Shown here in pieces: positions 51,428 through 60,328 of a stretch of DNA of 64,000 bases; the stretch's first letter is position 1, and each line of letters opens with the position of its first letter. The stretch spans positions 1 to 64,000 of the forward strand of contig NZ_JAFGYF010000009.1 of NCBI RefSeq assembly GCF_016921195.1. Direction: 5' to 3'. The stretch is from Cellulosimicrobium cellulans (GTDB lineage: Bacteria > Actinomycetota > Actinomycetes > Actinomycetales > Cellulomonadaceae). Position numbers and translations under genes: made by a program. The notes below the pieces were generated by a model. That model was not told where the DNA came from. It saw only the letters and a list, made by a program, of their open reading frames with translations, and searched no databases.

Positions 51428-53965
51428 TCAGTCCTGGCTCACCGCGTCGAGCACGGGCAGCCGCGCCGCGCGGACCGCGGGCCAGACGGCGGCCACGACC
51501 CCGACGACGGCTGCGAGCGCGAGCATCGCGCCGAGCTGCGCCCACGGCACGGCGAGGGTCGTGAAGCCCTCCTCCGCGAGCACCGAGGGCAGCGCGGCGG
51601 CCAGGCCCGTCCCCACGACCAGCCCGACGGCCGTCCCGAAGACGGCGACGAGCACCGACTCGATGACGATCGTCGCCGAGAGCTGCGCCCGGCCGAGTCC
51701 GACGGCGCGCAGGAGCCCGATCTCGCGCGTGCGTTCCACGACGGACAGCGCGAGCGTGTTGACGATCCCGAGGACGGCGACGAGGACGGACAGGCCGAGC
51801 AGGGCGTAGACGATCGCGAGGATCGACTCGACCTGGGACGCGACCTGCCCGGCGAACTCGTCGGCGTCGAGCACGCTCGCCACGACGTATGGCGCGACGG
51901 CGTCCGACACCCCCTCCCGGACGGCCGCGAGGTCGGCACCCGCCTCGGCGTCGAGGAACAGCATCTCCGGGGTCGTTGCGCCCACCGCGGCGGCGACGTC
52001 CGGCGGCAGCAGCATGTCGACCGAGAACGCGTGGGAGTCGATCACGGCGCCGATGCGGACGTCGCGCGCCGGGAGGTCGGGCCGGGTCGGGTCGGCGACC
52101 CGCACCACGTCGCCGAGCGCCCAGCCGTGCTCGTCGAGCGCGTCCTCCATGACGGCGGCCTCCCCGCGGGCGTACGCGTCGAGGTCGCCCTCGACCGCCG
52201 TCGTGCGGACCGACCGGCCGAAGCCCTCGGCGGGGAACCCGACGACGAGCTGCGGCTCGTCGTCGACGACGACCTGCCCGTACGTCGTGAGGTCGACGGA
52301 CGCGACGCCGGGCACGGCGCGGACGTCGCCCGCGACGCCCGCGGGCAGGTACGGGGTCGCGGACCGGACGACGAGGTCCGCAGCGGTCTCCTCGTCGACG
52401 ATGCCGGTCACGGACTCGCGTGCCGAGAGCGCGAGGACCGACGTCGTCGACACGAGCGCCATGCCGACCACGAGGGCCCCGGCGGTCGCGGCCGTGCGGC
52501 GCGGCTGACGCGTCACGTTGCCGCGCGCGAGCCCGCCGAGCGGGCGGGCGAGCGCGACGAACGGCGCGGCGAGGACGCCGAGCACGGGGCCGACGGCGAG
52601 CGGGGAGAGGAGCAGGACGCCCGCGACGACCCCGACCGCGCCGAGCCCGAGGAGCGGCGCTCCGCCGCTCCCCACCCCCGCCGCCCCGACGACGAGGCCC
52701 GCGCCCGCGACCAGGGCCAGCGTGCCCGCGACCACCCGGGCCACGCCCGCGCCCGCGGGCCGCACGACGTCGGCCCGCATGGCCTCCACGGGCCGGACGA
52801 GCGCCGCGTGCCGCGCGGGCAGTGCCGCCGCGACGACGGACACCACGACCCCGACGACGAGGGGGACCACGATCCCGGCGGTCGTCACGGGCAGCGACCC
52901 GGCGAGCTCCATGCCCACCGCGCCGAGCCCGGCCCGCGCGAGCTCGGCGAGCCCGAACCCGGCCGCGACGCCCAGCACCGCGCCGACCACCCCCACGACC
53001 GTGGCCTGCCCCAGCACCGAGGCGAACACCTGGGCCGGCGACGCCCCGACCGCGCGCAGCAGCGCGAGCTCGCGCGTGCGGCGGCGCACGTGCATCGCGA
53101 ACGTGTTGGTGATGATGAACGTGCCGACGAACAGCGCGAGCGCGGCGAACACGAGCAGGAACGTGGACACGAAGCCGAGCTGGTCGGCGATCGCGCTGCT
53201 CGTCTCCTCGCGCAGCTCCGCGCCCGTCACGGCCTCGGTGCCGTCCGGGAGGGACGTCGCGACGGCGTCGCGCAGCGCCTCGGGCGAGACGCCGTCGGCG
53301 GCGTACAGGGCGACGGACGGCACCAGGCCGTCCGGCGCGTACGTCGCGGCGGCCGTCTCGGCGTCGAGCAGGACGATCGTCGCGCCCGCCATCGGCGCGG
53401 ACAGCGAGAGCTCGCCGACGACGCGCACGGGCCGCACCTCGTCGCCGAGCACGACGTCGGTCGTGTCGCCCACCGCGAGCCCCGACGCCTCGAGCGTCGC
53501 GGACTCGAGCGCGACCTCGTCGACGCCCTCCGGCGCGCGGCCCTCCACGATGCGCGGCCCGGGGTCCCGGGGGTCGTAGCCGACGGCCATGCTCGGCGCC
53601 TGCGTGCTGAGCACCGCGGTGCCGTCGGCGCCCACGAGGACGGCGGGGCCGCTCACCTCCGCGAGCGCGAGGTCGACGTCGTCGCGCGCGTCGAGCGCGC
53701 CCGCCAGGTCCGCCGGGACGAGGCCGCGGGCCCCGCCGAGCTGCGCGGACGACGACTCGAGCGCGGACCCGGCGGAGGCCGCGCCGCGCACGTACGCGTC
53801 GGCCTGGACCGACGACGCGACGATGCCGTCGAACGTCGTCGCGAGCATCGCGCGCAGCGCGAACGTGCCGGTGACGAACGCGACGCCGATCGTCACCGCG
53901 AGCACCGACAGCACGAGCTGGGCACCGTGCGCGCGCACGCCGCGCAGCGCGATCCGTCCCATCAT
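51428..53965 (-). CDS. FtsX-family ABC transporter permease (MacB/LolC-like)
   Basis: 845 residues with two MacB-type periplasmic core domains and two FtsX blocks (QLGFVSTFLLVFAALALFVG, ILAIVYALLGLSVLVAVLGI), about ten spans in all. Such proteins act as lipoprotein or toxin exporters or in cell-envelope signalling, not as classical importers. The ATG at 53965 overlaps the ATPase stop (ATGA). The start MMGRIALRGVRAH is typical. Confidence 0.93.
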   Translation of the reverse strand: MMGRIALRGVRAHGAQLVLSVLAVTIGVAFVTGTFALRAMLATTFDGIVASSVQADAYVRGAASAGSALESSSAQLGGARGLVPADLAGALDARDDVDLALAEVSGPAVLVGADGTAVLSTQAPSMAVGYDPRDPGPRIVEGRAPEGVDEVALESATLEASGLAVGDTTDVVLGDEVRPVRVVGELSLSAPMAGATIVLLDAETAAATYAPDGLVPSVALYAADGVSPEALRDAVATSLPDGTEAVTGAELREETSSAIADQLGFVSTFLLVFAALALFVGTFIITNTFAMHVRRRTRELALLRAVGASPAQVFASVLGQATVVGVVGAVLGVAAGFGLAELARAGLGAVGMELAGSLPVTTAGIVVPLVVGVVVSVVAAALPARHAALVRPVEAMRADVVRPAGAGVARVVAGTLALVAGAGLVVGAAGVGSGGAPLLGLGAVGVVAGVLLLSPLAVGPVLGVLAAPFVALARPLGGLARGNVTRQPRRTAATAGALVVGMALVSTTSVLALSARESVTGIVDEETAADLVVRSATPYLPAGVAGDVRAVPGVASVDLTTYGQVVVDDEPQLVVGFPAEGFGRSVRTTAVEGDLDAYARGEAAVMEDALDEHGWALGDVVRVADPTRPDLPARDVRIGAVIDSHAFSVDMLLPPDVAAAVGATTPEMLFLDAEAGADLAAVREGVSDAVAPYVVASVLDADEFAGQVASQVESILAIVYALLGLSVLVAVLGIVNTLALSVVERTREIGLLRAVGLGRAQLSATIVIESVLVAVFGTAVGLVVGTGLAAALPSVLAEEGFTTLAVPWAQLGAMLALAAVVGVVAAVWPAVRAARLPVLDAVSQD

Positions 53966-54822
53966 CGGACGGCCGCCGGTTCGTGCGCGGCCGGGGCGGC
54001 GTGCGCGCCCGCGGGCGCCGCCGGCGTGAGGGCCCCGAGCGTGTCGAGGACGGCCTGCGGAGTCGGGTCGCGTAGCTCGGTCACGAGGCGGCCGTCGGCG
54101 AGGAACAGGACGCGGTGCGCGTACGACGCCGCCGTCGGGTCGTGCGTGACCATCGCGACGGACTGGCCGAGGTCGTCCACCGAGGCGCGCAGGAAGCCGA
54201 GCACCTCGGCCGCGGCGCGCGAGTCGAGGTTGCCCGTCGGCTCGTCCGCGAACACGACCGCCGGCCGGGACACGAGCGCCCGCGCGCACGCGACGCGCTG
54301 CTGCTGCCCGCCCGAGAGCTCCGCCGGGCGGTGCCCGAGCCGCGGGCGCAGCCCCACGGCGTCGACCACGCGCTCGAACCACTCCCGGTCCACGGGACGC
54401 CGTGCGATCGCCAGCGGGAGCACGATGTTCTCCTCCGCGGTCAGCGTCGGGACGAGGTTGAACGACTGGAAGACGAACCCGATGCGCGTGCGCCGCAGCC
54501 GGGTCAGTCGCCGCTCGCTCATCGCGGAGACGGTCTCCCCGTCGACCACGACGGTCCCCGCGGTGGGGGAGTCCAGCCCTGCGAGGCAGTGCATGAGGGT
54601 CGACTTGCCCGACCCGGACGGGCCCATGATCGCGGTCAGGCGCCCCCGCTCGAGGTCGACGTCCACGCCGTCGAGCGCGCGGACGGTCGCCTCGCCGCGC
54701 CCGTACGTCTTCACGAGGCCGCGGGCGGTCGCGATCACGGGACGTGTCGTCGCGCCCCCCGCGATCTCGGCGGACGCGGTGGCCGTCGTCGCCGTACCGT
54801 CCGTCTCAGGTCTGCTGCTCAT
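53962..54822 (-). CDS. ABC transporter ATP-binding protein (LolD/MacB-like)
   Basis: 286 residues. Walker A GPSGSGKSTLMHCLAGLD, Q-loop FVFQSFNLVPTLTAEENI, signature LSGGQQQRVACARALV, Walker B AVVFADEPTGNLDS and switch AMVTHDPTAASYAHRV are all intact. It powers the FtsX-like permease encoded downstream with a 4-base overlap. The start at ATG 54822 follows GAAGGGGAAGGAACG; an earlier in-frame ATG at 54873 is less likely. Confidence 0.94.
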   Translation of the reverse strand: MSSRPETDGTATTATASAEIAGGATTRPVIATARGLVKTYGRGEATVRALDGVDVDLERGRLTAIMGPSGSGKSTLMHCLAGLDSPTAGTVVVDGETVSAMSERRLTRLRRTRIGFVFQSFNLVPTLTAEENIVLPLAIARRPVDREWFERVVDAVGLRPRLGHRPAELSGGQQQRVACARALVSRPAVVFADEPTGNLDSRAAAEVLGFLRASVDDLGQSVAMVTHDPTAASYAHRVLFLADGRLVTELRDPTPQAVLDTLGALTPAAPAGAHAAPAAHEPAAVR

Positions 54823-55002
54823 CGTTCCTTCCCCTTCTGCGGTCGTCGGCAGGGTCTCCCGGCCGGTCGCCACGACCCTCCCGTGGCGGCGGTCCCCCCG
54901 GCATCGGGGACCGGCCCGGACCGCCCCCTGGTCGCTGCACGGCGGCTCTCAGGGTTCTCTCAGGGGCCTTCCCCAGGGACGGGCCGGTGTAGGCTCGATG
55001 AG

Positions 55003-55093
55003 AACGACAGGGGAGCTCCTGGAGGAGCTGAGAGTGCGGACCACCGCAGACCCTCGAACCTGATCCGGTTAGCACCGGTGGAGGAAGTCGGGA
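55003..55093 (+). ncRNA. TPP riboswitch (THI element)
   Basis: The leader carries the conserved TPP elements in order: GGGGAGCTCC, CTGAGAGTGCGGACC, ACCCTCGAACCTGATCCGG and GTTAGCACCGGTGGAGGAAG. The closing stem P1 is CGAC (55005-55008) with GTCG (55087-55090). It precedes the thiamine importer by 90 bases. Thiamine pyrophosphate binding should reduce expression of the importer. Confidence 0.95.
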
Positions 55094-55183
55094 ATCTCGA
55101 TCACCTGCTCGTGCGGTCTCCCGCGCTCGTCGCGGCTCGGTCGCGCGGCCGGTGGACCCCTCCTGAACGTCCTGGGAGGACAC

Positions 55184-56284
55184 ATGCAGCGCACGACCGC
55201 CCGCACCCACCGGGCCCGGTCCCTCGCCACCGGCGCGGGGACGACCCTCGCCCTCCTCGCGCTCGCCGCGTGCGGCGGCGGCGACACGACGTCAGGCTCG
55301 GGGGGCGACGACGCGTCGTCGGACGCCGGGGGCACGGTCACGCTGGTCACCCACGACTCCTTCGCCGTGAGCGACGAGGTCCTCGCCGCGTTCGAGAAGC
55401 AGAGCGGGCTCACCGTCGAGCAGGTCGCGCCCGGAGACGGTGGTGCGCTCGTCAACCAGCTGATCCTCACGAAGGACTCGCCGCTGGGCGACGTGGTGTT
55501 CGGGATCGACAACACGTTCGCGTCGCGCGCGATCGACGAGGGTGTGCTCGCGCCCTACACGCCCGAGGACCTGTCCGACTCGGCGGCCTCGTACGCCGTC
55601 GGCGACGGCGACGAGCTCACCGCGGTCGACCTCGGCGACGTGTGCGTCAACGTCGACCACGCGTGGTTCGCCGACGCGGGGATCCCCGAGCCCGTCACGC
55701 TCGAGGACCTGGCGAAGCCGGAGTACCGGGACCTCCTCGTCGTGACCAACCCCGCGACGTCGTCCCCGGGCCTCGCGTTCCTCCTCGCGACCGTCGGGGC
55801 GTTCGGCGAGGACGGCTTCGAGGACTACTGGGCCGACCTGCGCGCCAACGGCGTGAAGGTCGTCGACGGCTGGTCGGACGCGTACTACGTCGACTTCTCC
55901 GGCTCCGAGGGTGCCGGGCCGCGCCCGCTCGTGCTGTCGTACTCGACGTCGCCCGCGTTCACGCTCACCGAGGACGGCTCGGCGTCCACGACCGGCGCGC
56001 TGCTCGACACGTGCTTCCGCCAGGTCGAGTACGCGGGCGTGCTCGCGAACGCGAAGAACCCCGAGGGCGCGCAGCAGCTCCTCGACTTCCTCGTGAGCGA
56101 GGCGTTCCAGGCCGACGTGCCCGAGCAGATGTACATGTACCCCGCCGACGACTCCGTCGCGCTGCCCGACGGTTGGGCCGAGTTCGCGCCGCTCGCCGAC
56201 GAGCCCTTCGAGGTCGCGCCCGCCGACATCGCGGCGCATCGCGACGAGTGGATCAAGGCATGGACGGCGACGGTCGTCGACTGA
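55184..56284 (+). CDS. thiB: Thiamine ABC transporter substrate-binding lipoprotein
   Basis: 366 residues, lipobox LAAC (Cys30), then a periplasmic-binding fold: TLVTHDSFAVSDEVLAAFEK, SPLGDVVFGIDNTFASRA, VCVNVDHAWFADAGIPEPV and GARGPR-like segment SEGAGPRPLVLSYSTSPAF. It matches thiamine-binding ThiB proteins. It is preceded by a TPP riboswitch and followed by the permease and ATPase genes, so the assignment is secure at the system level. AGGAC precedes the ATG. Confidence 0.93.
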   Translation: MQRTTARTHRARSLATGAGTTLALLALAACGGGDTTSGSGGDDASSDAGGTVTLVTHDSFAVSDEVLAAFEKQSGLTVEQVAPGDGGALVNQLILTKDSPLGDVVFGIDNTFASRAIDEGVLAPYTPEDLSDSAASYAVGDGDELTAVDLGDVCVNVDHAWFADAGIPEPVTLEDLAKPEYRDLLVVTNPATSSPGLAFLLATVGAFGEDGFEDYWADLRANGVKVVDGWSDAYYVDFSGSEGAGPRPLVLSYSTSPAFTLTEDGSASTTGALLDTCFRQVEYAGVLANAKNPEGAQQLLDFLVSEAFQADVPEQMYMYPADDSVALPDGWAEFAPLADEPFEVAPADIAAHRDEWIKAWTATVVD

Positions 56285-56330
56285 CGCCCGTCGCCGGTCC
56301 GCTGGCGGGCATGACCACGCCTCTACCTCG

Positions 56331-56405
56331 CGAGGTAGAACCGTGGTCGCGCGGGGTAGAACCGTGGTCGCGCGGGGTAGAACCGTGGTCGCGCGAGGTA
56401 GAGCC
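56331..56405 (+). repeat. 21-bp tandem repeat cluster, locus 5 (4 units)
   Basis: CGAGGTAGAACC or CGGGGTAGAACC cores start at 56331, 56352, 56373 and 56394 (exact 21-bp period). It lies between the thiB stop and the thiP start, in sense orientation. The last unit (CGAGGTAGAGCC) ends directly at the GTG of thiP and supplies its Shine-Dalgarno-like GAGGT. Just upstream, TCTACCTCG abuts CGAGGTAGA as a 9-bp inverted half-unit. Confidence 0.93.
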
Positions 56406-58121
56406 GTGGTGAGGGGCCGGGCGACCTGGCGAGGCGGCGTCGGGCGCGGGGTGCTGTGGGGGATCGCGGCGGCGGTGCCGCTGGTGTTCCTCGGGGTGTT
56501 CTTCGCGTGGCCGGTGGTCACGCTCGTGGCGCGCGGGTTCGTCGGGGACGACGGCGCCCTCGACCTCTCGGGGTTCGCGGAGGTGTTCTCCGAGCCCCGC
56601 ACGTGGCGGATCGTCGCGCTCACGCTCTGGCAGGCCGTGCTCGGCACGGCGCTGTCGCTGCTGCTCGGCGTGCCCGGCGCGTACGTGCTGTACCGGTGCC
56701 GGTTCCCCGGGCGGCGGGTCGTGCGCGCGCTCGTCACGGTGCCGTTCGTGCTGCCGACCGTCGTCGTCGGCGTCGCGTTCCGGTCGCTGCTCGTCCAGAG
56801 CGGCCCGCTCGGGTTCCTGCGGCTCGACGAGACGTTCGCGGCGATCGTCGTCGCGCTCGTGTTCTTCAACTACTCGGTCGTCGTGCGCACGGTCGGTGGG
56901 CTGTGGGAGCACCTCGACCCGCGCGCCGAGCAGGCGGCGCGCGCCCTCGGCGCGACGCCGTGGCGTGCGTTCCGCACGGTGACGCTCCCGGCGCTGACGC
57001 CCGCGATCGCGAGCGCCGCGTCGATCGTCTTCCTCTTCTGCGCGACGGCGTTCGGCGTCGTGCTCGTGCTCGGCGGCATCCGCTACGGGACGATCGAGAC
57101 GGAGATCTGGATCCAGACCACGCAGTTCCTCGACCTGCGCACGGCCGCGGTGCTGTCGGTCGTGCAGCTCGTGGTCGTCGCGGCGGCGCTCACGGTGGCG
57201 AACCGCACGCGGGCCCGGCGCGAGCGCGCCCTGAACCTGTCGTCGTCGGCGTCGTCCGCGCACCCGCTGCGCCTGTGGCGCGACGGCCGCCCGACGGGCG
57301 ACCTCGCCCCGGCGGCGCTCACGGCGGCCGTGGTCGTCGTGCTCGTCGGGCTGCCGCTCGGCACGCTCGTCGTGCGCTCGTTCCGCGTCCCGGGCGGCGC
57401 CTGGGGGCTCGACAACTACGCGAACCTCGGCACCACGGGCGGGCGCAACGCGCTGTCCGTCACCGTGTGGGAGGCGGCGGGCAACTCGTTGCGGACCGCC
57501 GCGCTCGCGACCGTGCTCGCCGTCGTGATCGGCGGGCTCGTCGCGCTCGTCGTGTCGCGCCGGCCGAGGTCCCGCGGCGGGCGGCGCGCGATCTCCGTGC
57601 TCGACTCCGTCTTCATGCTCCCGCTCGGGGTCTCCGCCGTGACGGTCGGCTTCGGGTTCCTCCTCACGCTCGACCGGCCGCTCGGCCTCGACGTCGACCT
57701 GCGCACGTCCGACCTGCTCGTGCCGATCGCGCAGGCGGTCGTCGCGATCCCGCTCGTCGTGCGCACGGTCCTGCCGACGCTGCGCGCGATCGACCCGCGC
57801 CTGCGCGAGGCCGCCGCGACCCTCGGCGCCGGCCCCGGCCGCGTGTTCCGCAGCGTCGACGGGCCCATCGCTGCGCGGTCGCTCGGCCTCGCGGTCGGGT
57901 TCGCGTTCGCGGTCTCGCTCGGGGAGTTCGGTGCGACGTCGTTCCTCGCCCGCCCGGACAGTGCGACGCTGCCGGTCGTGATCTTCCGGCTCATCGGGCG
58001 CCCGGGGGCCGAGAACTACGGCATGGCGCTCGCGGCGAGCGTCGTCCTCGCGCTGCTGACCGCGACCGTCATGCTGCTCGCCGAGCGGTTGCGCGGCGAC
58101 CGACCCGGAGGAGAGTTCTGA
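56406..58121 (+). CDS. thiP: Thiamine ABC transporter permease
   Basis: 571 residues with two BPD-type permease halves fused in one chain. Each has an EAA-type loop (EQAARALGATPWRAFRTV and [19 protein letters not shown]), and there are 12 spans in all, as in ThiP. The in-frame codons from 56343 encode the 21-bp repeat as VARGRTV units and are not conserved-looking, so the start is taken at the GTG pair 56406/56409 just after the repeats. The stop shares one base with the thiQ start (TGATG). Confidence 0.92.
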   Translation: MVRGRATWRGGVGRGVLWGIAAAVPLVFLGVFFAWPVVTLVARGFVGDDGALDLSGFAEVFSEPRTWRIVALTLWQAVLGTALSLLLGVPGAYVLYRCRFPGRRVVRALVTVPFVLPTVVVGVAFRSLLVQSGPLGFLRLDETFAAIVVALVFFNYSVVVRTVGGLWEHLDPRAEQAARALGATPWRAFRTVTLPALTPAIASAASIVFLFCATAFGVVLVLGGIRYGTIETEIWIQTTQFLDLRTAAVLSVVQLVVVAAALTVANRTRARRERALNLSSSASSAHPLRLWRDGRPTGDLAPAALTAAVVVVLVGLPLGTLVVRSFRVPGGAWGLDNYANLGTTGGRNALSVTVWEAAGNSLRTAALATVLAVVIGGLVALVVSRRPRSRGGRRAISVLDSVFMLPLGVSAVTVGFGFLLTLDRPLGLDVDLRTSDLLVPIAQAVVAIPLVVRTVLPTLRAIDPRLREAAATLGAGPGRVFRSVDGPIAARSLGLAVGFAFAVSLGEFGATSFLARPDSATLPVVIFRLIGRPGAENYGMALAASVVLALLTATVMLLAERLRGDRPGGEF

Positions 58122-59215
58122 TGGTGCAGACCGATTCCGCCCCCGCGCGCACGGGCATGCCGGAGCAGTCGCGCCCCGGCACCGGGGAGGGCACCGGGCT
58201 CGCGGTGCGCGACGTCGTCGTGCGGTACGGCGGGCGCGGCGCCGGGGGAGCGCGCACGGACCCCGGCACGACGGCGGTCGCGGGCGTCACGCTCGACGTC
58301 GCACCCGGCGAGGTGCTCGCCCTGCTCGGGCCGAGCGGGTGCGGTAAGTCGAGCCTGCTGCGCGCCGTCGCGGGGCTCGAGCCCGTCGCGTCGGGCTCGG
58401 TCGCGTGGGACGGGCGCGACCTCGCGGGCGTCCCGGTGCACCGGCGCGGCTTCGGGCTCATGTTCCAGGAGGGCCAGCTCTTCCCGCACCGTGACGTCGC
58501 GGGGAACGTCGCCTACGGCATCGCGGGCCTGCCCCGCGCCGAGCGTGACGCGCGCGTGGCCGAGCTGCTCGACGTCGTCGGGCTCGCCGGGTACGAGCGC
58601 CGCGCCGTCGCGACGCTCAGCGGGGGAGAGCGCCAGCGCGTCGCGCTCGCGCGGTCGCTCGCGCCGCGGCCCCGGCTGCTCCTGCTCGACGAGCCGTTGT
58701 CCGCGCTCGACCGGGGGCTGCGCGAGCGCCTCGCGCTCGACCTGCGCGACGCTCTGCGGGCCACCGGGACGACGGCCGTCTTCGTCACCCACGACCACGA
58801 CGAGGCGTTCACCGTCGCCGACCGCGTCGCCGTCATGGACGCCGGCCTGCTGCTCCAGGTCGCGCCGCCGGAGGACCTGTGGCGTGCGCCGACCTCGCGT
58901 CGGGTCGCCGAGTTCCTCGGGTACCAGGCGTTCGTCCCGCGTGGTGCCGGGGGCCTGCTCGCGATCGGCCCGCGCGGGCTGCGCCTTGCCCCCGGGGACG
59001 CCTCGGCGGACGGCACGTGGGGCGCGACGGTCGTCGGCAGCGTGTTCCGCCGCGGCGCGGTCGAGGTCACGGCGGACGTCGACCTCCCCGGGACCGACGG
59101 CGGCGCGCCCGCCCGGCTCGTGGCGCTCGCGGCCGGTGGCGACGCGGGCCCGAGGCCGGGCGACCGCGTGCGGGTCGTGGTCGACCCGGCGGGGTGCGCC
59201 GTCGTCCCGGCCTGA
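58121..59215 (+). CDS. thiQ: Thiamine ABC transporter ATP-binding protein
   Basis: 364 residues. Walker A GPSGCGKSSLLRAVAGLE, signature LSGGERQRVALARSLA, Walker B LLLLDEPLSALDRG and switch FVTHDHDEAFTVADRV are intact, followed by a TOBE-like C-terminal domain (residues about 255-364). The start has GGAGGAGAG 5 bases upstream, inside the thiP 3' end. It completes the TPP-controlled operon thiB-thiP-thiQ. Confidence 0.93.
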   Translation: MVQTDSAPARTGMPEQSRPGTGEGTGLAVRDVVVRYGGRGAGGARTDPGTTAVAGVTLDVAPGEVLALLGPSGCGKSSLLRAVAGLEPVASGSVAWDGRDLAGVPVHRRGFGLMFQEGQLFPHRDVAGNVAYGIAGLPRAERDARVAELLDVVGLAGYERRAVATLSGGERQRVALARSLAPRPRLLLLDEPLSALDRGLRERLALDLRDALRATGTTAVFVTHDHDEAFTVADRVAVMDAGLLLQVAPPEDLWRAPTSRRVAEFLGYQAFVPRGAGGLLAIGPRGLRLAPGDASADGTWGATVVGSVFRRGAVEVTADVDLPGTDGGAPARLVALAAGGDAGPRPGDRVRVVVDPAGCAVVPA

Positions 59216-59283
59216 CCGCCTCCGCGACGGCGCTCGCGGCCGTGCGACGGGCGAGAGAGCCGCAGCCGTCCTAGCGTCGAAGG

Positions 59284-59607
59284 ATGAGCGACGACGTGAC
59301 GGCGGGGACTCATCCCCCGGAGAAGACCGGCGGCAAGGCCGCGAAGATCCTCTACCGCCCGGTGGGGCTCGCCAGCTCGATCGTGGGTGGGCTCGTCGCG
59401 GGCCAGGTGTTCAAGCAGGTCTACAAGCGTGTCACCCCGGGGCACCGCTCCGACGCGCCCAAGCCGCTCGAGTCGGAGTACTCGCTGCGCGAGATCCTCG
59501 TCGCGGCGCTGATCCAGGGCGCGATCTTCGCCGCGGTGAAGGCGCTCATCGACCGCGGCGGGGCCCGGGCGTTCGAGCGCTGGACGGGGGAGTGGCCGGG
59601 CGACTGA
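59284..59607 (+). CDS. DUF4235 family membrane protein, 107 aa (copy 2)
   Basis: A DUF4235 protein related to the copy at 51042: RPVGLASSIVGGLVAGQVFK, then EYSLREILVAALIQGAIFA. It ends in a charged tail (FERWTGEWPGD). Role unknown. Its stop lies 3 bases before the convergent response-regulator stop. Confidence 0.88.
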   Translation: MSDDVTAGTHPPEKTGGKAAKILYRPVGLASSIVGGLVAGQVFKQVYKRVTPGHRSDAPKPLESEYSLREILVAALIQGAIFAAVKALIDRGGARAFERWTGEWPGD

Positions 59608-59610
59608 CGG

Positions 59611-60297
59611 TCAGTCGAGGCCGGCCGCGTGGACGAGCAGCGCGACCTGCGTCCGGTTCTCCAGGCCCAGCTTGAGCAGCACGTTCGACACGTGCGCCTT
59701 GACCGTCGGCACGCTGAGGAACAGGGCTGCCGCGATCTCGGCATTCGCCGCGCCGCGGCCGAGCTCGACGGCGACGTCCCGTTCCCGCCCGGTGAGCGCG
59801 TCGAGCGCCGCCCGCGCGCGGTCGCGCTCGCCGCCCGCGTCCGCGACCGAGGTCATGAGGCGCCGCGCGATCTCCGGTGACAGCACCGGCTCGCCGGCCG
59901 CCGCCGCGCGGACCGCCGCCACGATCCGCTCGGGCGGCATGTCCTTGAGCAGGTAGCCGGACGCCCCGGCGTGCAGGGCGCCGACGACCTCCTCGTCGCT
60001 GTCGAACGTCGTGAGCACGACGACGGCCGGTGCGCCCGCCCGCGACCGCACCCGCCGGGTCGCCTCGATCCCGTCGACCCGCGGCATGCGCAGGTCCATG
60101 AGCACGACGTCGGTCGGGTGCGCGTCGAGCACGGCCGTGACCTCGGCCCCGTCCGCGGCCTCGCCCACCACCTCGATGCCGTGCGCGCCGTCGAGCATGA
60201 GCCGCAGTCCCGCGCGGACGAGCGCGTCGTCGTCGACGATCACAAGCCGGGTCCGCGGCGCGTCGCCCCGGACCGCTCCGTCGTGCCGATCGCTCAC
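59611..60297 (-). CDS. NarL/FixJ-family response regulator
   Basis: 228 residues. The receiver domain has Asp68 in VVLMDLRMPRVDG, acidic VDDD near residue 21 and the Lys in GYLLKDMPPERI. The LuxR-type HTH follows (LTGRERDVAVELGRGAANAE, SVPTVKAHVSNVLLKLGLEN). It is 31 bases downstream of its sensor kinase on the same strand, so the two form a cognate pair. Target genes are not evident; it is not next to narGHJI, so it should not be assumed to be nitrate-specific. Confidence 0.95.
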   Translation of the reverse strand: MSDRHDGAVRGDAPRTRLVIVDDDALVRAGLRLMLDGAHGIEVVGEAADGAEVTAVLDAHPTDVVLMDLRMPRVDGIEATRRVRSRAGAPAVVVLTTFDSDEEVVGALHAGASGYLLKDMPPERIVAAVRAAAAGEPVLSPEIARRLMTSVADAGGERDRARAALDALTGRERDVAVELGRGAANAEIAAALFLSVPTVKAHVSNVLLKLGLENRTQVALLVHAAGLD

Positions 60298-60328
60298 GTG
60301 CGTGCCGCCCCGCGTCCACCCTGCTCGC

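Noticed and set aside
56343-56405. An extended thiP start reading the 21-bp repeats as protein
   Set aside because: The added residues are only VARGRTV units, and the conserved permease begins after 56406. I keep it as a finding about alternative starts rather than as the annotated start.
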